DNA of 64,000 nt from Triglochin maritima (GCA_963682175.1 OY821772.1:49622925-49686924), one strand, 5' to 3'. Numbered from the stretch's first letter, positions 1 to 14,597 are shown. Notes: generated by a model from the letters alone, not told the origin. Numbers and translations: made by a program.

Positions 1-180
1 TTGTCGGGTCTGAAATGTTAAACTAATGCATCAGAAAATAGATTTTTAGATATTTCCATTTTTAGCAAAAAACCCAAAAGCTATAGCACACGAGTTTCGG
101 TAAAATTTATAAGTTTTTAAAAATGGAACTATTTCTTTATTTTTTGTGGGGTCTGATGACACGACTTCCTATTATACGAC

Positions 181-3100
181 GAAAATGTAAAACTGATGCG
201 TCCGAAGATAGATTTTTAGATATTTCCCTTTTTAGCAAAGAAACCAAAGGCTATAGCACACGAATTTCGGTAAAACCCCTCAGTTTTTAAAAATGGCACT
301 ATTTCTTTGTTTTTTGTGGGGACTAATGACACGACTTCCTATTATACGATGAAAATGTTAATTTGATGCGTTCGAAGAGAGATTTTTAGATATTTCTCTT
401 TTTAGCAAAAAAAACCAAAAGCTATAGCACACGAATTTCGGAAAAAACAATCAGTTTTTAAAAATGTCACTATTTCCTTGTTTTTTGTGGTGTCTGATGA
501 CACGTCTCCCTATAATACGACGAAAATGTTAAAGTGATGCGTCTGAAAAATGATTTTTAGATATTTCCCTTTTTAGCAAAACAGCCAATGACAATAGCAC
601 TCGAATTTTGGTAAAACCCCTTAGTTTTTAAAAATAGCACTAATTCTTTGTTTTTTGTGGGGTCTGATGACACGGATTTCCTACTATACGACAAAAATGA
701 AAAACTGATGCGTCTGAAAAATGGTTTTTAGATATTAACATTTTTAGCAAAAAAACCAAAGGCTATAGCACACCAATTTCGGTTAAAACACTCAGTTTTT
801 AAAAGTGACACTACTTCTTAATTTTTTGATGTGTCAGATGACACGACTGGATATTATATGACGAAAATGTTTAAGTAATACATCCGAAAAGAGATATTTA
901 GATATTTACATATTTAGCAAAAAAACCAAAGGCTATAGCACACGAATTTGGGTAAAAACACTCAGTTTTTAAAAATGACACTATTTCTTAATTTTTTGAT
1001 GTGTCAGATGACACGACTGGATATTATACGAAGAATATGTTAAACTAATGCATCCAAAAAGAGATATTTAGATATTTACCTATTTAGTAAAAAAACCAAA
1101 GGCTATAGCACACGAATTTCGGTAAAACACACTCAATTTTTAAAAATGACACTATTTCTTAATTTTTTGATGTGTCAGATGACACGACTTCCTACTATAC
1201 GACGAAAATGTGAAACTGAAACGTCCGAAGAAAGTTTTTTGTAAAATTTCCCTTTTTCACAAGAAAACCAAAGGCTATAAAGCACACGAATTTCGGTAAA
1301 AACCATCCGTTTTTAAAAATGGCACTATTTCTTTGTTTTTTGAGGGGTCTGATGACACGACTTCCTAGTATACGACGAAAATGTTAAACTGATGCGTTCG
1401 AGGTGAGATTTTTTAAAAATTTCCATCTTTAGAAAAACAACAAAAGTCTATAGCACACGGATTTCGGTAAAAACCATCAGTTTTTAAGAATGACACTTTT
1501 TTGTGTGGGGTCTAAAATGTTAAACTAATGCATCCGAAAATAAATGTTTAGATATTTCCATTTTTAGCAAAAAAACCAAAAGCTATAGCACACGAATGTC
1601 GGTAAAAACTATCATTTTTTAAAAATGTCACAATTTCTTTCTTTTTTGTGGGGTCTTATGACACGACTTCCTATTATACGACGATAATGTTAAACTGATG
1701 TGTCCGAAAAATGATTTTTAGATATTTCCATTTTTATAAAAACAACAAAAGACAGCACACGACTTTCGGTAAAAACCCTCAGTTTTTAAAAATGACACTA
1801 TTTCTTTGTTTTTTGTGAGGTCTGATGACACGACTTCCTATTATACGACGAAAATGTTAAACTAATGCGTCCGAGGAGAGATTGTTAGATATTTCCTTTC
1901 TTAGCAAAAAAAAAACCAAAGGATATAGCACACGAATTTCTGTAAAAACCTTTAGTTTTTTAAAAATGGCACTATTTCTTTGTTTTTTGTGGGTCTGATG
2001 ACACGACTTCCTACTATACAACAAAACTGAAAAACTGATGCGTCCGAAAAGAGTTTTTTAGATATTTCCATTTATAGAAAAACAACCAAAGTCTATAGCA
2101 CACGAATTTCAATAAAATCCATCAGTTTTTAAGAATGCACTATTTTTTTTGTGGGGTCTGAAATGTTATGATAATGCATCCGAAAATAGATTTTTAGATA
2201 TTTCCATTTTTAGCAAAAAAACCAAAGGCTATATATAGCACACGAATTTCGGTAAAAACTATCAATTTTAAAAAATGTCACAATTTCTTTCTTTTTTGTG
2301 GGGTCTTACGACACGACTTCCTGTTATACGACGATAATGTTAAACTGATGTGTCCGAAAAATGATTTTTAGATATTTCCTTTTTTAGCAAAACAACCAAA
2401 GACTGTAGCACACGAATTTCGGTAAATCCTCAGTTTTTTAAAATGGCACTATTTGTTTGTTTTTTGTGAGGTCTGATAACACAACGTCCTATTATACGAC
2501 GAAAATGTTAAACTGATGCGTCCGAGGAGAGATTGCTAGATGTTTCCCTTTTTAGCAAAAAAAACCAAAGACTATAGCACACGAATTTCTGTAAAATCTT
2601 TAGTTTTAAAAAATGACACTATTCCTTTGTTTTTTGTGGGTCTGATGACACGACTTCCTACTATACGACAAAAATGAAAAACTGATGCGTCCGAAGAGAG
2701 TTTTTTAGATATTTCCAATTTTAGCAAAACACCAAAGTCTATAGCACACGAATTTCGGTAAAAACCATCAGTTTTTAAGAATGACACTATTATTTTTGTG
2801 GAGTCTGAAATGTTAAACTAATTCATCCGAAAATAGATTTTTAGATATTTCCATTTTTAGCAAAAAAACCAAAAGCTATAGCACACGAATTTCGGTAAAA
2901 ACTATCAATTTTAAAAAATGACACAATTTCTTTCTTTTTTGTGGAGCCTTATGACACAACTTCCTATTATACGACGATAATGTTAAACAGATGTGTCCGA
3001 AAAATGATTTTTAGATATTTCCATTTTTAGCAAAACAACCAAAGACTATAGCACACGATTTTCTGTAAAAAGCCTCAGTTTTTTAAAATGGCACTATTTC

Positions 3101-4262
3101 TTTGTTTTTTGTGAGGTCTGATGACACGACTTCCTATTATACGACGAAAATGTTAAACTGAAGCGTCCGAGGAGAGATTGTTAGATATTTACCTTTTTAG
3201 CAAAAAAAACCAAAGGATATAGCACACGAATTTCTATAAAAAAACTTTAGTTTTTAAAAATGCCACTATTTCTTTGTTTTTTGTGGGTCTCATGAAACGA
3301 GTTCCTACTATACGACAAAAATGACAAACTGATGCGTCCGAAAAGAGTTTTTTAGATATTTTCATTTTTAGAAAAACAACAAAATTCTATAGCACACGAA
3401 TTTCGGTAGAATCCATCAGTTTTTAAGAATGACAATTTTTTTTGTGGAGTCTGAAATGTTAAACTAATGCATCCGAAAATAGATTTTTAGATATTTCTAT
3501 TTTTAGCAAAAAAACCAAAAACTATAGCACACGAATTTCGGTAAAAACTATAAATTTTAAAAATGTCACAATTTCTTTCTTTTTTGTGGGGTCTTACGAC
3601 ACGACTTCCTGTTATATGACGATAATGTTAAACTGTTGTGTCCGAAAAATGATTTTTAGATATTTCCATTTTTAGCAAAACAACCAAAGACTGTAGCACA
3701 CGAATTTCGGTAAACCCTCAGTTTTTTAAAATGACACTATTTCTTTGTTTTTGTGGGGTCTGCTGACACGAATGGATATTATACGACAAAAATGTTAAAC
3801 CGATGTGTCCGAAGAGAGATTTTTTGATATTTCCCTTTTTTACAAAAAACACAAAGGCTATAGCACACGAATTTCGGTAAAAACAATCAGTTTTTAAGAA
3901 TGACACTTTTTTTTGTGGGGTGTGAAATGTTAAACTAATGCATCCGAAAATAGATGTTTAGATATTTCCATTTTTAGCAAAAAAACCAAAAGCTATAACA
4001 CATGAATTTCGGTAAACATTATCAATTTTTAAAAATGTCACAATTTCTTTCTTTTTTGTGGGGTTTTATGACACGACTTCCTATTATACGACTTTAATGT
4101 TAAACTGATGTGTCCAAAAAATGATTTTTAGATATTTTCATTTTTAGGAAAACAACCAAAGGATATAGCACACGAATTTCGGTAAAAACCCTCGATTTTT
4201 TAAAATGACACTATTTCATTGTTTTTTGTGTGGTCTGATGACACGACTTCCTATTATACGAC
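181..4262 (+). repeat. Higher-order repeat unit, copy 1 (4082 bp, 25 monomers)
   Basis: The sequence starting GAAAATGTAAAACTGATG at 181 recurs at 4263, 6434 and 10516. Counting the TTTTTAGCAAAA landmark gives 25 monomers in the unit: 20 of about 170 bp and 5 of about 140 bp (landmarks near 1565, 2210, 2858, 3508 and 3976). Private mutations such as GTTATGATAATGC near 2167 recur in the later copies. Unit boundaries are arbitrary because the array is tandem. Confidence 0.92.
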
Positions 4263-6253
4263 GAAAATGTTAAACTGATGCGTCCGAAGATAGATTTTTA
4301 GATATTTCCCTTTTTAGCAAAGAAACCAAAGGCTATAGCACACGAATTTCGGTAAAACCCCTCAGTTTTTAAAAATGGCACTATTTCTTTGTTTTTTGTG
4401 GGGACTAATGACACGACTTCCTATTATACGATGAAAATGTTAATTTGATGCGTTCGAAGAGAGATTTTTAGATATTTCTCTTTTTAGCAAAAAAAACCAA
4501 AAGCTATAGCACACGAATTTCGGAAAAAACAATCAGTTTTTAAAAATGTCACTATTTCCTTGTTTTTTGTGGTGTCTGATGACACGTCTCCCTATAATAC
4601 GACGAAAATGTTAAAGTGATGCGTCTGAAAAATGATTTTTAGATATTTCCCTTTTTAGCAAAACAGCCAATGACAATAGCACTCGAATTTTGGTAAAACC
4701 CCTTAGTTTTTAAAAATAGCACTAATTCTTTGTTTTTTGTGGGGTCTGATGACACGGATTTCCTACTATACGACAAAAATGAAAAACTGATGCGTCTGAA
4801 AAATGGTTTTTAGATATTAACATTTTTAGCAAAAAAACCAAAGGCTATAGCACACCAATTTCGGTTAAAACACTCAGTTTTTAAAAGTGACACTACTTCT
4901 TAATTTTTTGATGTGTCAGATGACACGACTGAATATTATACGACGAAAATGTTTAAGTAATGCATCCGAAAAGAGATATTTAGATTTAGATATTTACATA
5001 TTTAGCAAAAAAACCAAACGCTATAGCACACGAATTTTGGTAAAAACACTCAGTTTTTAAAAATGACACTATTTCTTAATTTTTTGATGTGTCAGATGAC
5101 ACGACTGGATATTATACGAAGAATATGTTAAACTAATGCATCCGAAAAGAGATATTTAGATATTTACCTATTTAGCAAAAAAACCAAAGGCTATAGCACA
5201 CGAATTTCGGTAAAACACACTCAGTTTTTAAAAATGACACTATTTCTTAATTTTTTGATGTGTCAGATGACACGACTTACTCTATACGACGAAAATGTGA
5301 AACTGAAACGTCCGAAGAAAGTTTTTTGTAAAATTTCCCTTTTTCACAAGAAAACCAAAGGCTATATAGCACACGAATTTTGGTAAAAACCATCAATTTT
5401 TAAAAATGTGTCTGATGACACGACTTCCTACTATACGACAAAAATGAAAAACTGATGCGTCCGAAAAATGGTTTTTAGATATTAACATTTTTAGCAAAAA
5501 AACCAAAGGCTATAACACACGAATTTCGGTTAAAACACTCAGTTTTTAAAAATGACACTACTTCTTAATTTTTTGATGTGTCAGATGACACGACTGGATA
5601 TTATACGACGAAAATGTTTAAGTAATGCATCCGAAAAGAGATATTTAGATATTTACCTATTTAGCCAAAAAACCAAAGGGTATAGCACACGATTTTCGGT
5701 AAAACACACTTAATTTTTAAAAATGACACTATTTCTTAATTTTTTGTTGTGTCCGATGACACGACTTCCTACTATACGACGAAAATGTTAAACTGATGCG
5801 TCCGAAGAGAGATTTTTGGATATTTCCCTTTTTCACAAGAAAACCAAACGCTATATAGCACACGAATTTCGGTAAAAATCATCAGTTTTTAAAATGGCAC
5901 TATTTCTTTGTTTTTTGAGGGGTCTGATGACACGACTTCCTAGTATACGACGAAAATGTTAAACGGATGCGTCCAAGGTGAGATTGTTAGATATTTCCCT
6001 TTTTTGCAAAAAAACCAAATGATATAGCCCACGAATTTCTGTATAAAAACCTTTAGTTTTTTAAAATGACACTATTTCTTTGTTTTTTGTTGGTCTGATG
6101 ACACGACTACCTATTATACGACGAAAATGTTAATTTGATGCGTTCGAAGAGAGTTTTCTAGATATTTCTCTTTTTAGCAAAAAAAAACCAAAACCTATAG
6201 CACACGAATTTCGGTAAAAACCTATATGTTTTTAAAAATGGCACTATTTTTTG
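4263..6253 (+). repeat. Truncated and rearranged HOR unit (copy 2, partial)
   Basis: From 4263 the sequence follows copy 1 at an offset of 4082 for about 1.1 kb, with a few differences, including a 6-bp TAGATT duplication near 4980. At about 5408 it jumps: AAAAATG joins directly to TGTCTGATGACACG and a monomer block resembling 4750-5000 is repeated. It then continues through other monomers to 6253, where an exact repeat of position 1 begins. It is best read as the product of unequal exchange between HOR units. Confidence 0.8.
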
Positions 6254-6433
6254 TTGTCGGGTCTGAAATGTTAAACTAATGCATCAGAAAATAGATTTTT
6301 AGATATTTCCATTTTTAGCAAAAAACCCAAAAGCTATAGCACACGAGTTTCGGTAAAATTTATAAGTTTTTAAAAATGGAACTATTTCTTTATTTTTTGT
6401 GGGGTCTGATGACACGACTTCCTATTATACGAC

Positions 6434-9400
6434 GAAAATGTAAAACTGATGCGTCCGAAGATAGATTTTTAGATATTTCCCTTTTTAGCAAAGAAACCAA
6501 AGGCTATAGCACACGAATTTCGGTAAAACCCCTCAGTTTTTAAAAATGGCACTATTTCTTTGTTTTTTGTGGGGACTAATGACACGACTTCCTATTATAC
6601 GATGAAAATGTTAATTTGATGCGTTCGAAGAGAGATTTTTAGATATTTCTCTTTTTAGCAAAAAAAACCAAAAGCTATAGCACACGAATTTCGGAAAAAA
6701 CAATCAGTTTTTAAAAATGTCACTATTTCCTTGTTTTTTGTGGTGTCTGATGACACGTCTCCCTATAATACGACGAAAATGTTAAAGTGATGCGTCTGAA
6801 AAATGATTTTTAGATATTTCCCTTTTTAGCAAAACAGCCAATGACAATAGCACTCGAATTTTGGTAAAACCCCTTAGTTTTTAAAAATAGCACTAATTCT
6901 TTGTTTTTTGTGGGGTCTGATGACACGGATTTCCTACTATACGACAAAAATGAAAAACTGATGCGTCTGAAAAATGGTTTTTAGATATTAACATTTTTAG
7001 CAAAAAAACCAAAGGCTATAGCACACCAATTTCGGTTAAAACACTCAGTTTTTAAAAGTGACACTACTTCTTAATTTTTTGATGTGTCAGATGACACGAC
7101 TGGATATTATATGACGAAAATGTTTAAGTAATACATCCGAAAAGAGATATTTAGATATTTACATATTTAGCAAAAAAACCAAAGGCTATAGCACACGAAT
7201 TTGGGTAAAAACACTCAGTTTTTAAAAATGACACTATTTCTTAATTTTTTGATGTGTCAGATGACACGACTGGATATTATACGAAGAATATGTTAAACTA
7301 ATGCATCCAAAAAGAGATATTTAGATATTTACCTATTTAGTAAAAAAACCAAAGGCTATAGCACACGAATTTCGGTAAAACACACTCAATTTTTAAAAAT
7401 GACACTATTTCTTAATTTTTTGATGTGTCAGATGACACGACTTCCTACTATACGACGAAAATGTGAAACTGAAACGTCCGAAGAAAGTTTTTTGTAAAAT
7501 TTCCCTTTTTCACAAGAAAACCAAAGGCTATAAAGCACACGAATTTCGGTAAAAACCATCCGTTTTTAAAAATGGCACTATTTCTTTGTTTTTTGAGGGG
7601 TCTGATGACACGACTTCCTAGTATACGACGAAAATGTTAAACTGATGCGTTCGAGGTGAGATTTTTTAAAAATTTCCATCTTTAGAAAAACAACAAAAGT
7701 CTATAGCACACGGATTTCGGTAAAAACCATCAGTTTTTAAGAATGACACTTTTTTGTGTGGGGTCTAAAATGTTAAACTAATGCATCCGAAAATAAATGT
7801 TTAGATATTTCCATTTTTAGCAAAAAAACCAAAAGCTATAGCACACGAATGTCGGTAAAAACTATCATTTTTTAAAAATGTCACAATTTCTTTCTTTTTT
7901 GTGGGGTCTTATGACACGACTTCCTATTATACGACGATAATGTTAAACTGATGTGTCCGAAAAATGATTTTTAGATATTTCCATTTTTATAAAAACAACA
8001 AAAGACAGCACACGACTTTCGGTAAAAACCCTCAGTTTTTAAAAATGACACTATTTCTTTGTTTTTTGTGAGGTCTGATGACACGACTTCCTATTATACG
8101 ACGAAAATGTTAAACTAATGCGTCCGAGGAGAGATTGTTAGATATTTCCTTTCTTAGCAAAAAAAAAACCAAAGGATATAGCACACGAATTTCTGTAAAA
8201 ACCTTTAGTTTTTTAAAAATGGCACTATTTCTTTGTTTTTTGTGGGTCTGATGACACGACTTCCTACTATACAACAAAACTGAAAAACTGATGCGTCCGA
8301 AAAGAGTTTTTTAGATATTTCCATTTATAGAAAAACAACCAAAGTCTATAGCACACGAATTTCAATAAAATCCATCAGTTTTTAAGAATGCACTATTTTT
8401 TTTGTGGGGTCTGAAATGTTATGATAATGCATCCGAAAATAGATTTTTAGATATTTCCATTTTTAGCAAAAAAACCAAAGGCTATATATAGCACACGAAT
8501 TTCGGTAAAAACTATCAATTTTAAAAAATGTCACAATTTCTTTCTTTTTTGTGGGGTCTTACGACACGACTTCCTGTTATACGACGATAATGTTAAACTG
8601 ATGTGTCCGAAAAATGATTTTTAGATATTTCCTTTTTTAGCAAAACAACCAAAGACTGTAGCACACGAATTTCGGTAAATCCTCAGTTTTTTAAAATGGC
8701 ACTATTTGTTTGTTTTTTGTGAGGTCTGATAACACAACGTCCTATTATACGACGAAAATGTTAAACTGATGCGTCCGAGGAGAGATTGCTAGATGTTTCC
8801 CTTTTTAGCAAAAAAAACCAAAGACTATAGCACACGAATTTCTGTAAAATCTTTAGTTTTAAAAAATGACACTATTCCTTTGTTTTTTGTGGGTCTGATG
8901 ACACGACTTCCTACTATACGACAAAAATGAAAAACTGATGCGTCCGAAGAGAGTTTTTTAGATATTTCCAATTTTAGCAAAACACCAAAGTCTATAGCAC
9001 ACGAATTTCGGTAAAAACCATCAGTTTTTAAGAATGACACTATTATTTTTGTGGAGTCTGAAATGTTAAACTAATTCATCCGAAAATAGATTTTTAGATA
9101 TTTCCATTTTTAGCAAAAAAACCAAAAGCTATAGCACACGAATTTCGGTAAAAACTATCAATTTTAAAAAATGACACAATTTCTTTCTTTTTTGTGGAGC
9201 CTTATGACACAACTTCCTATTATACGACGATAATGTTAAACAGATGTGTCCGAAAAATGATTTTTAGATATTTCCATTTTTAGCAAAACAACCAAAGACT
9301 ATAGCACACGATTTTCTGTAAAAAGCCTCAGTTTTTTAAAATGGCACTATTTCTTTGTTTTTTGTGAGGTCTGATGACACGACTTCCTATTATACGACGA

Positions 9401-10515
9401 AAATGTTAAACTGAAGCGTCCGAGGAGAGATTGTTAGATATTTACCTTTTTAGCAAAAAAAACCAAAGGATATAGCACACGAATTTCTATAAAAAAACTT
9501 TAGTTTTTAAAAATGCCACTATTTCTTTGTTTTTTGTGGGTCTCATGAAACGAGTTCCTACTATACGACAAAAATGACAAACTGATGCGTCCGAAAAGAG
9601 TTTTTTAGATATTTTCATTTTTAGAAAAACAACAAAATTCTATAGCACACGAATTTCGGTAGAATCCATCAGTTTTTAAGAATGACAATTTTTTTTGTGG
9701 AGTCTGAAATGTTAAACTAATGCATCCGAAAATAGATTTTTAGATATTTCTATTTTTAGCAAAAAAACCAAAAACTATAGCACACGAATTTCGGTAAAAA
9801 CTATAAATTTTAAAAATGTCACAATTTCTTTCTTTTTTGTGGGGTCTTACGACACGACTTCCTGTTATATGACGATAATGTTAAACTGTTGTGTCCGAAA
9901 AATGATTTTTAGATATTTCCATTTTTAGCAAAACAACCAAAGACTGTAGCACACGAATTTCGGTAAACCCTCAGTTTTTTAAAATGACACTATTTCTTTG
10001 TTTTTGTGGGGTCTGCTGACACGAATGGATATTATACGACAAAAATGTTAAACCGATGTGTCCGAAGAGAGATTTTTTGATATTTCCCTTTTTTACAAAA
10101 AACACAAAGGCTATAGCACACGAATTTCGGTAAAAACAATCAGTTTTTAAGAATGACACTTTTTTTTGTGGGGTGTGAAATGTTAAACTAATGCATCCGA
10201 AAATAGATGTTTAGATATTTCCATTTTTAGCAAAAAAACCAAAAGCTATAACACATGAATTTCGGTAAACATTATCAATTTTTAAAAATGTCACAATTTC
10301 TTTCTTTTTTGTGGGGTTTTATGACACGACTTCCTATTATACGACTTTAATGTTAAACTGATGTGTCCAAAAAATGATTTTTAGATATTTTCATTTTTAG
10401 GAAAACAACCAAAGGATATAGCACACGAATTTCGGTAAAAACCCTCGATTTTTTAAAATGACACTATTTCATTGTTTTTTGTGTGGTCTGATGACACGAC
10501 TTCCTATTATACGAC
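6434..10515 (+). repeat. Higher-order repeat unit, copy 3 (4082 bp)
   Basis: This is the same as copy 1 at an offset of 6253; the matching stretch in fact begins at 6254 (equal to position 1). Every distinctive variant I compared, including indels, is shared. One example is the short-monomer variant GTTATGATAATGC, at 2167 and 8420. Confidence 0.92.
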
Positions 10516-13500
10516 GAAAATGTTAAACTGATGCGTCCGAAGATAGATTTTTAGATATTTCCCTTTTTAGCAAAGAAACCAAAGGCTATAGCACACGAAT
10601 TTCGGTAAAACCCCTCAGTTTTTAAAAATGGCACTATTTCTTTGTTTTTTGTGGGGACTAATGACACGACTTCCTATTATACGATGAAAATGTTAATTTG
10701 ATGCGTTCGAAGAGAGATTTTTAGATATTTCTCTTTTTAGCAAAAAAAACCAAAAGCTATAGCACACGAATTTCGGAAAAAACAATCAGTTTTTAAAAAT
10801 GTCACTATTTCCTTGTTTTTTGTGGTGTCTGATGACACGTCTCCCTATAATACGACGAAAATGTTAAAGTGATGCGTCTGAAAAATGATTTTTAGATATT
10901 TCCCTTTTTAGCAAAACAGCCAATGACAATAGCACTCGAATTTTGGTAAAACCCCTTAGTTTTTAAAAATAGCACTAATTCTTTGTTTTTTGTGGGGTCT
11001 GATGACACGGATTTCCTACTATACGACAAAAATGAAAAACTGATGCGTCTGAAAAATGGTTTTTAGATATTAACATTTTTAGCAAAAAAACCAAAGGCTA
11101 TAGCACACCAATTTCGGTTAAAACACTCAGTTTTTAAAAGTGACACTACTTCTTAATTTTTTGATGTGTCAGATGACACGACTGGATATTATATGACGAA
11201 AATGTTTAAGTAATACATCCGAAAAGAGATATTTAGATATTTACATATTTAGCAAAAAAACCAAAGGCTATAGCACACGAATTTGGGTAAAAACACTCAG
11301 TTTTTAAAAATGACACTATTTCTTAATTTTTTGATGTGTCAGATGACACGACTGGATATTATACGAAGAATATGTTAAACTAATGCATCCAAAAAGAGAT
11401 ATTTAGATATTTACCTATTTAGTAAAAAAACCAAAGGCTATAGCACACGAATTTCGGTAAAACACACTCAATTTTTAAAAATGACACTATTTCTTAATTT
11501 TTTGATGTGTCAGATGACACGACTTCCTACTATACGACGAAAATGTGAAACTGAAACGTCCGAAGAAAGTTTTTTGTAAAATTTCCCTTTTTCACAAGAA
11601 AACCAAAGGCTATAAAGCACACGAATTTCGGTAAAAACCATCCGTTTTTAAAAATGGCACTATTTCTTTGTTTTTTGAGGGGTCTGATGACACGACTTCC
11701 TAGTATACGACGAAAATGTTAAACTGATGCGTTCGAGGTGAGATTTTTTAAAAATTTCCATCTTTAGAAAAACAACAAAAGTCTATAGCACACGGATTTC
11801 GGTAAAAACCATCAGTTTTTAAGAATGACACTTTTTTGTGTGGGGTCTAAAATGTTAAACTAATGCATCCGAAAATAAATGTTTAGATATTTCCATTTTT
11901 AGCAAAAAAACCAAAAGCTATAGCACACGAATGTCGGTAAAAACTATCATTTTTTAAAAATGTCACAATTTCTTTCTTTTTTGTGGGGTCTTATGACACG
12001 ACTTCCTATTATACGACGATAATGTTAAACTGATGTGTCCGAAAAATGATTTTTAGATATTTCCATTTTTATAAAAACAACAAAAGACAGCACACGACTT
12101 TCGGTAAAAACCCTCAGTTTTTAAAAATGACACTATTTCTTTGTTTTTTGTGAGGTCTGATGACACGACTTCCTATTATACGACGAAAATGTTAAACTAA
12201 TGCGTCCGAGGAGAGATTGTTAGATATTTCCTTTCTTAGCAAAAAAAAAACCAAAGGATATAGCACACGAATTTCTGTAAAAACCTTTAGTTTTTTAAAA
12301 ATGGCACTATTTCTTTGTTTTTTGTGGGTCTGATGACACGACTTCCTACTATACAACAAAACTGAAAAACTGATGCGTCCGAAAAGAGTTTTTTAGATAT
12401 TTCCATTTATAGAAAAACAACCAAAGTCTATAGCACACGAATTTCAATAAAATCCATCAGTTTTTAAGAATGCACTATTTTTTTTGTGGGGTCTGAAATG
12501 TTATGATAATGCATCCGAAAATAGATTTTTAGATATTTCCATTTTTAGCAAAAAAACCAAAGGCTATATATAGCACACGAATTTCGGTAAAAACTATCAA
12601 TTTTAAAAAATGTCACAATTTCTTTCTTTTTTGTGGGGTCTTACGACACGACTTCCTGTTATACGACGATAATGTTAAACTGATGTGTCCGAAAAATGAT
12701 TTTTAGATATTTCCTTTTTTAGCAAAACAACCAAAGACTGTAGCACACGAATTTCGGTAAATCCTCAGTTTTTTAAAATGGCACTATTTGTTTGTTTTTT
12801 GTGAGGTCTGATAACACAACGTCCTATTATACGACGAAAATGTTAAACTGATGCGTCCGAGGAGAGATTGCTAGATGTTTCCCTTTTTAGCAAAAAAAAC
12901 CAAAGACTATAGCACACGAATTTCTGTAAAATCTTTAGTTTTAAAAAATGACACTATTCCTTTGTTTTTTGTGGGTCTGATGACACGACTTCCTACTATA
13001 CGACAAAAATGAAAAACTGATGCGTCCGAAGAGAGTTTTTTAGATATTTCCAATTTTAGCAAAACACCAAAGTCTATAGCACACGAATTTCGGTAAAAAC
13101 CATCAGTTTTTAAGAATGACACTATTATTTTTGTGGAGTCTGAAATGTTAAACTAATTCATCCGAAAATAGATTTTTAGATATTTCCATTTTTAGCAAAA
13201 AAACCAAAAGCTATAGCACACGAATTTCGGTAAAAACTATCAATTTTAAAAAATGACACAATTTCTTTCTTTTTTGTGGAGCCTTATGACACAACTTCCT
13301 ATTATACGACGATAATGTTAAACAGATGTGTCCGAAAAATGATTTTTAGATATTTCCATTTTTAGCAAAACAACCAAAGACTATAGCACACGATTTTCTG
13401 TAAAAAGCCTCAGTTTTTTAAAATGGCACTATTTCTTTGTTTTTTGTGAGGTCTGATGACACGACTTCCTATTATACGACGAAAATGTTAAACTGAAGCG

Positions 13501-14597
13501 TCCGAGGAGAGATTGTTAGATATTTACCTTTTTAGCAAAAAAAACCAAAGGATATAGCACACGAATTTCTATAAAAAAACTTTAGTTTTTAAAAATGCCA
13601 CTATTTCTTTGTTTTTTGTGGGTCTCATGAAACGAGTTCCTACTATACGACAAAAATGACAAACTGATGCGTCCGAAAAGAGTTTTTTAGATATTTTCAT
13701 TTTTAGAAAAACAACAAAATTCTATAGCACACGAATTTCGGTAGAATCCATCAGTTTTTAAGAATGACAATTTTTTTTGTGGAGTCTGAAATGTTAAACT
13801 AATGCATCCGAAAATAGATTTTTAGATATTTCTATTTTTAGCAAAAAAACCAAAAACTATAGCACACGAATTTCGGTAAAAACTATAAATTTTAAAAATG
13901 TCACAATTTCTTTCTTTTTTGTGGGGTCTTACGACACGACTTCCTGTTATATGACGATAATGTTAAACTGTTGTGTCCGAAAAATGATTTTTAGATATTT
14001 CCATTTTTAGCAAAACAACCAAAGACTGTAGCACACGAATTTCGGTAAACCCTCAGTTTTTTAAAATGACACTATTTCTTTGTTTTTGTGGGGTCTGCTG
14101 ACACGAATGGATATTATACGACAAAAATGTTAAACCGATGTGTCCGAAGAGAGATTTTTTGATATTTCCCTTTTTTACAAAAAACACAAAGGCTATAGCA
14201 CACGAATTTCGGTAAAAACAATCAGTTTTTAAGAATGACACTTTTTTTTGTGGGGTGTGAAATGTTAAACTAATGCATCCGAAAATAGATGTTTAGATAT
14301 TTCCATTTTTAGCAAAAAAACCAAAAGCTATAACACATGAATTTCGGTAAACATTATCAATTTTTAAAAATGTCACAATTTCTTTCTTTTTTGTGGGGTT
14401 TTATGACACGACTTCCTATTATACGACTTTAATGTTAAACTGATGTGTCCAAAAAATGATTTTTAGATATTTTCATTTTTAGGAAAACAACCAAAGGATA
14501 TAGCACACGAATTTCGGTAAAAACCCTCGATTTTTTAAAATGACACTATTTCATTGTTTTTTGTGTGGTCTGATGACACGACTTCCTATTATACGAC
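10516..14597 (+). repeat. Higher-order repeat unit, copy 4 (4082 bp)
   Basis: It directly follows copy 3 at an offset of 4082 and shares its private variants. It carries the TTATATGACG and AATACATCCG forms of copies 1 and 3 near 11191, not the TTATACGACG and AATGCATCCG forms of partial copy 2. It ends at about 14597, where the next monomer reads GAGGAGAGATTG instead of GAAGATAGATTT. Confidence 0.92.

Noticed and set aside
100..125. CENP-B box in the monomer
   Set aside because: TTCGGTAAAAAC matches only the first half of the core pattern (TTCG then A after four bases). The CGGG half is absent in the consensus.
2572..2787. Many minus-strand ORFs of 60-95 residues with similar proteins (MSFLKTDGFYRN..., MVVLLKMEISKKL...) throughout the satellite
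   Set aside because: They are translations of the satellite monomer itself. Monomer length is not a multiple of three, so each ORF ends within one or two monomers. Different frames give unrelated peptides and there are no start contexts or domains.
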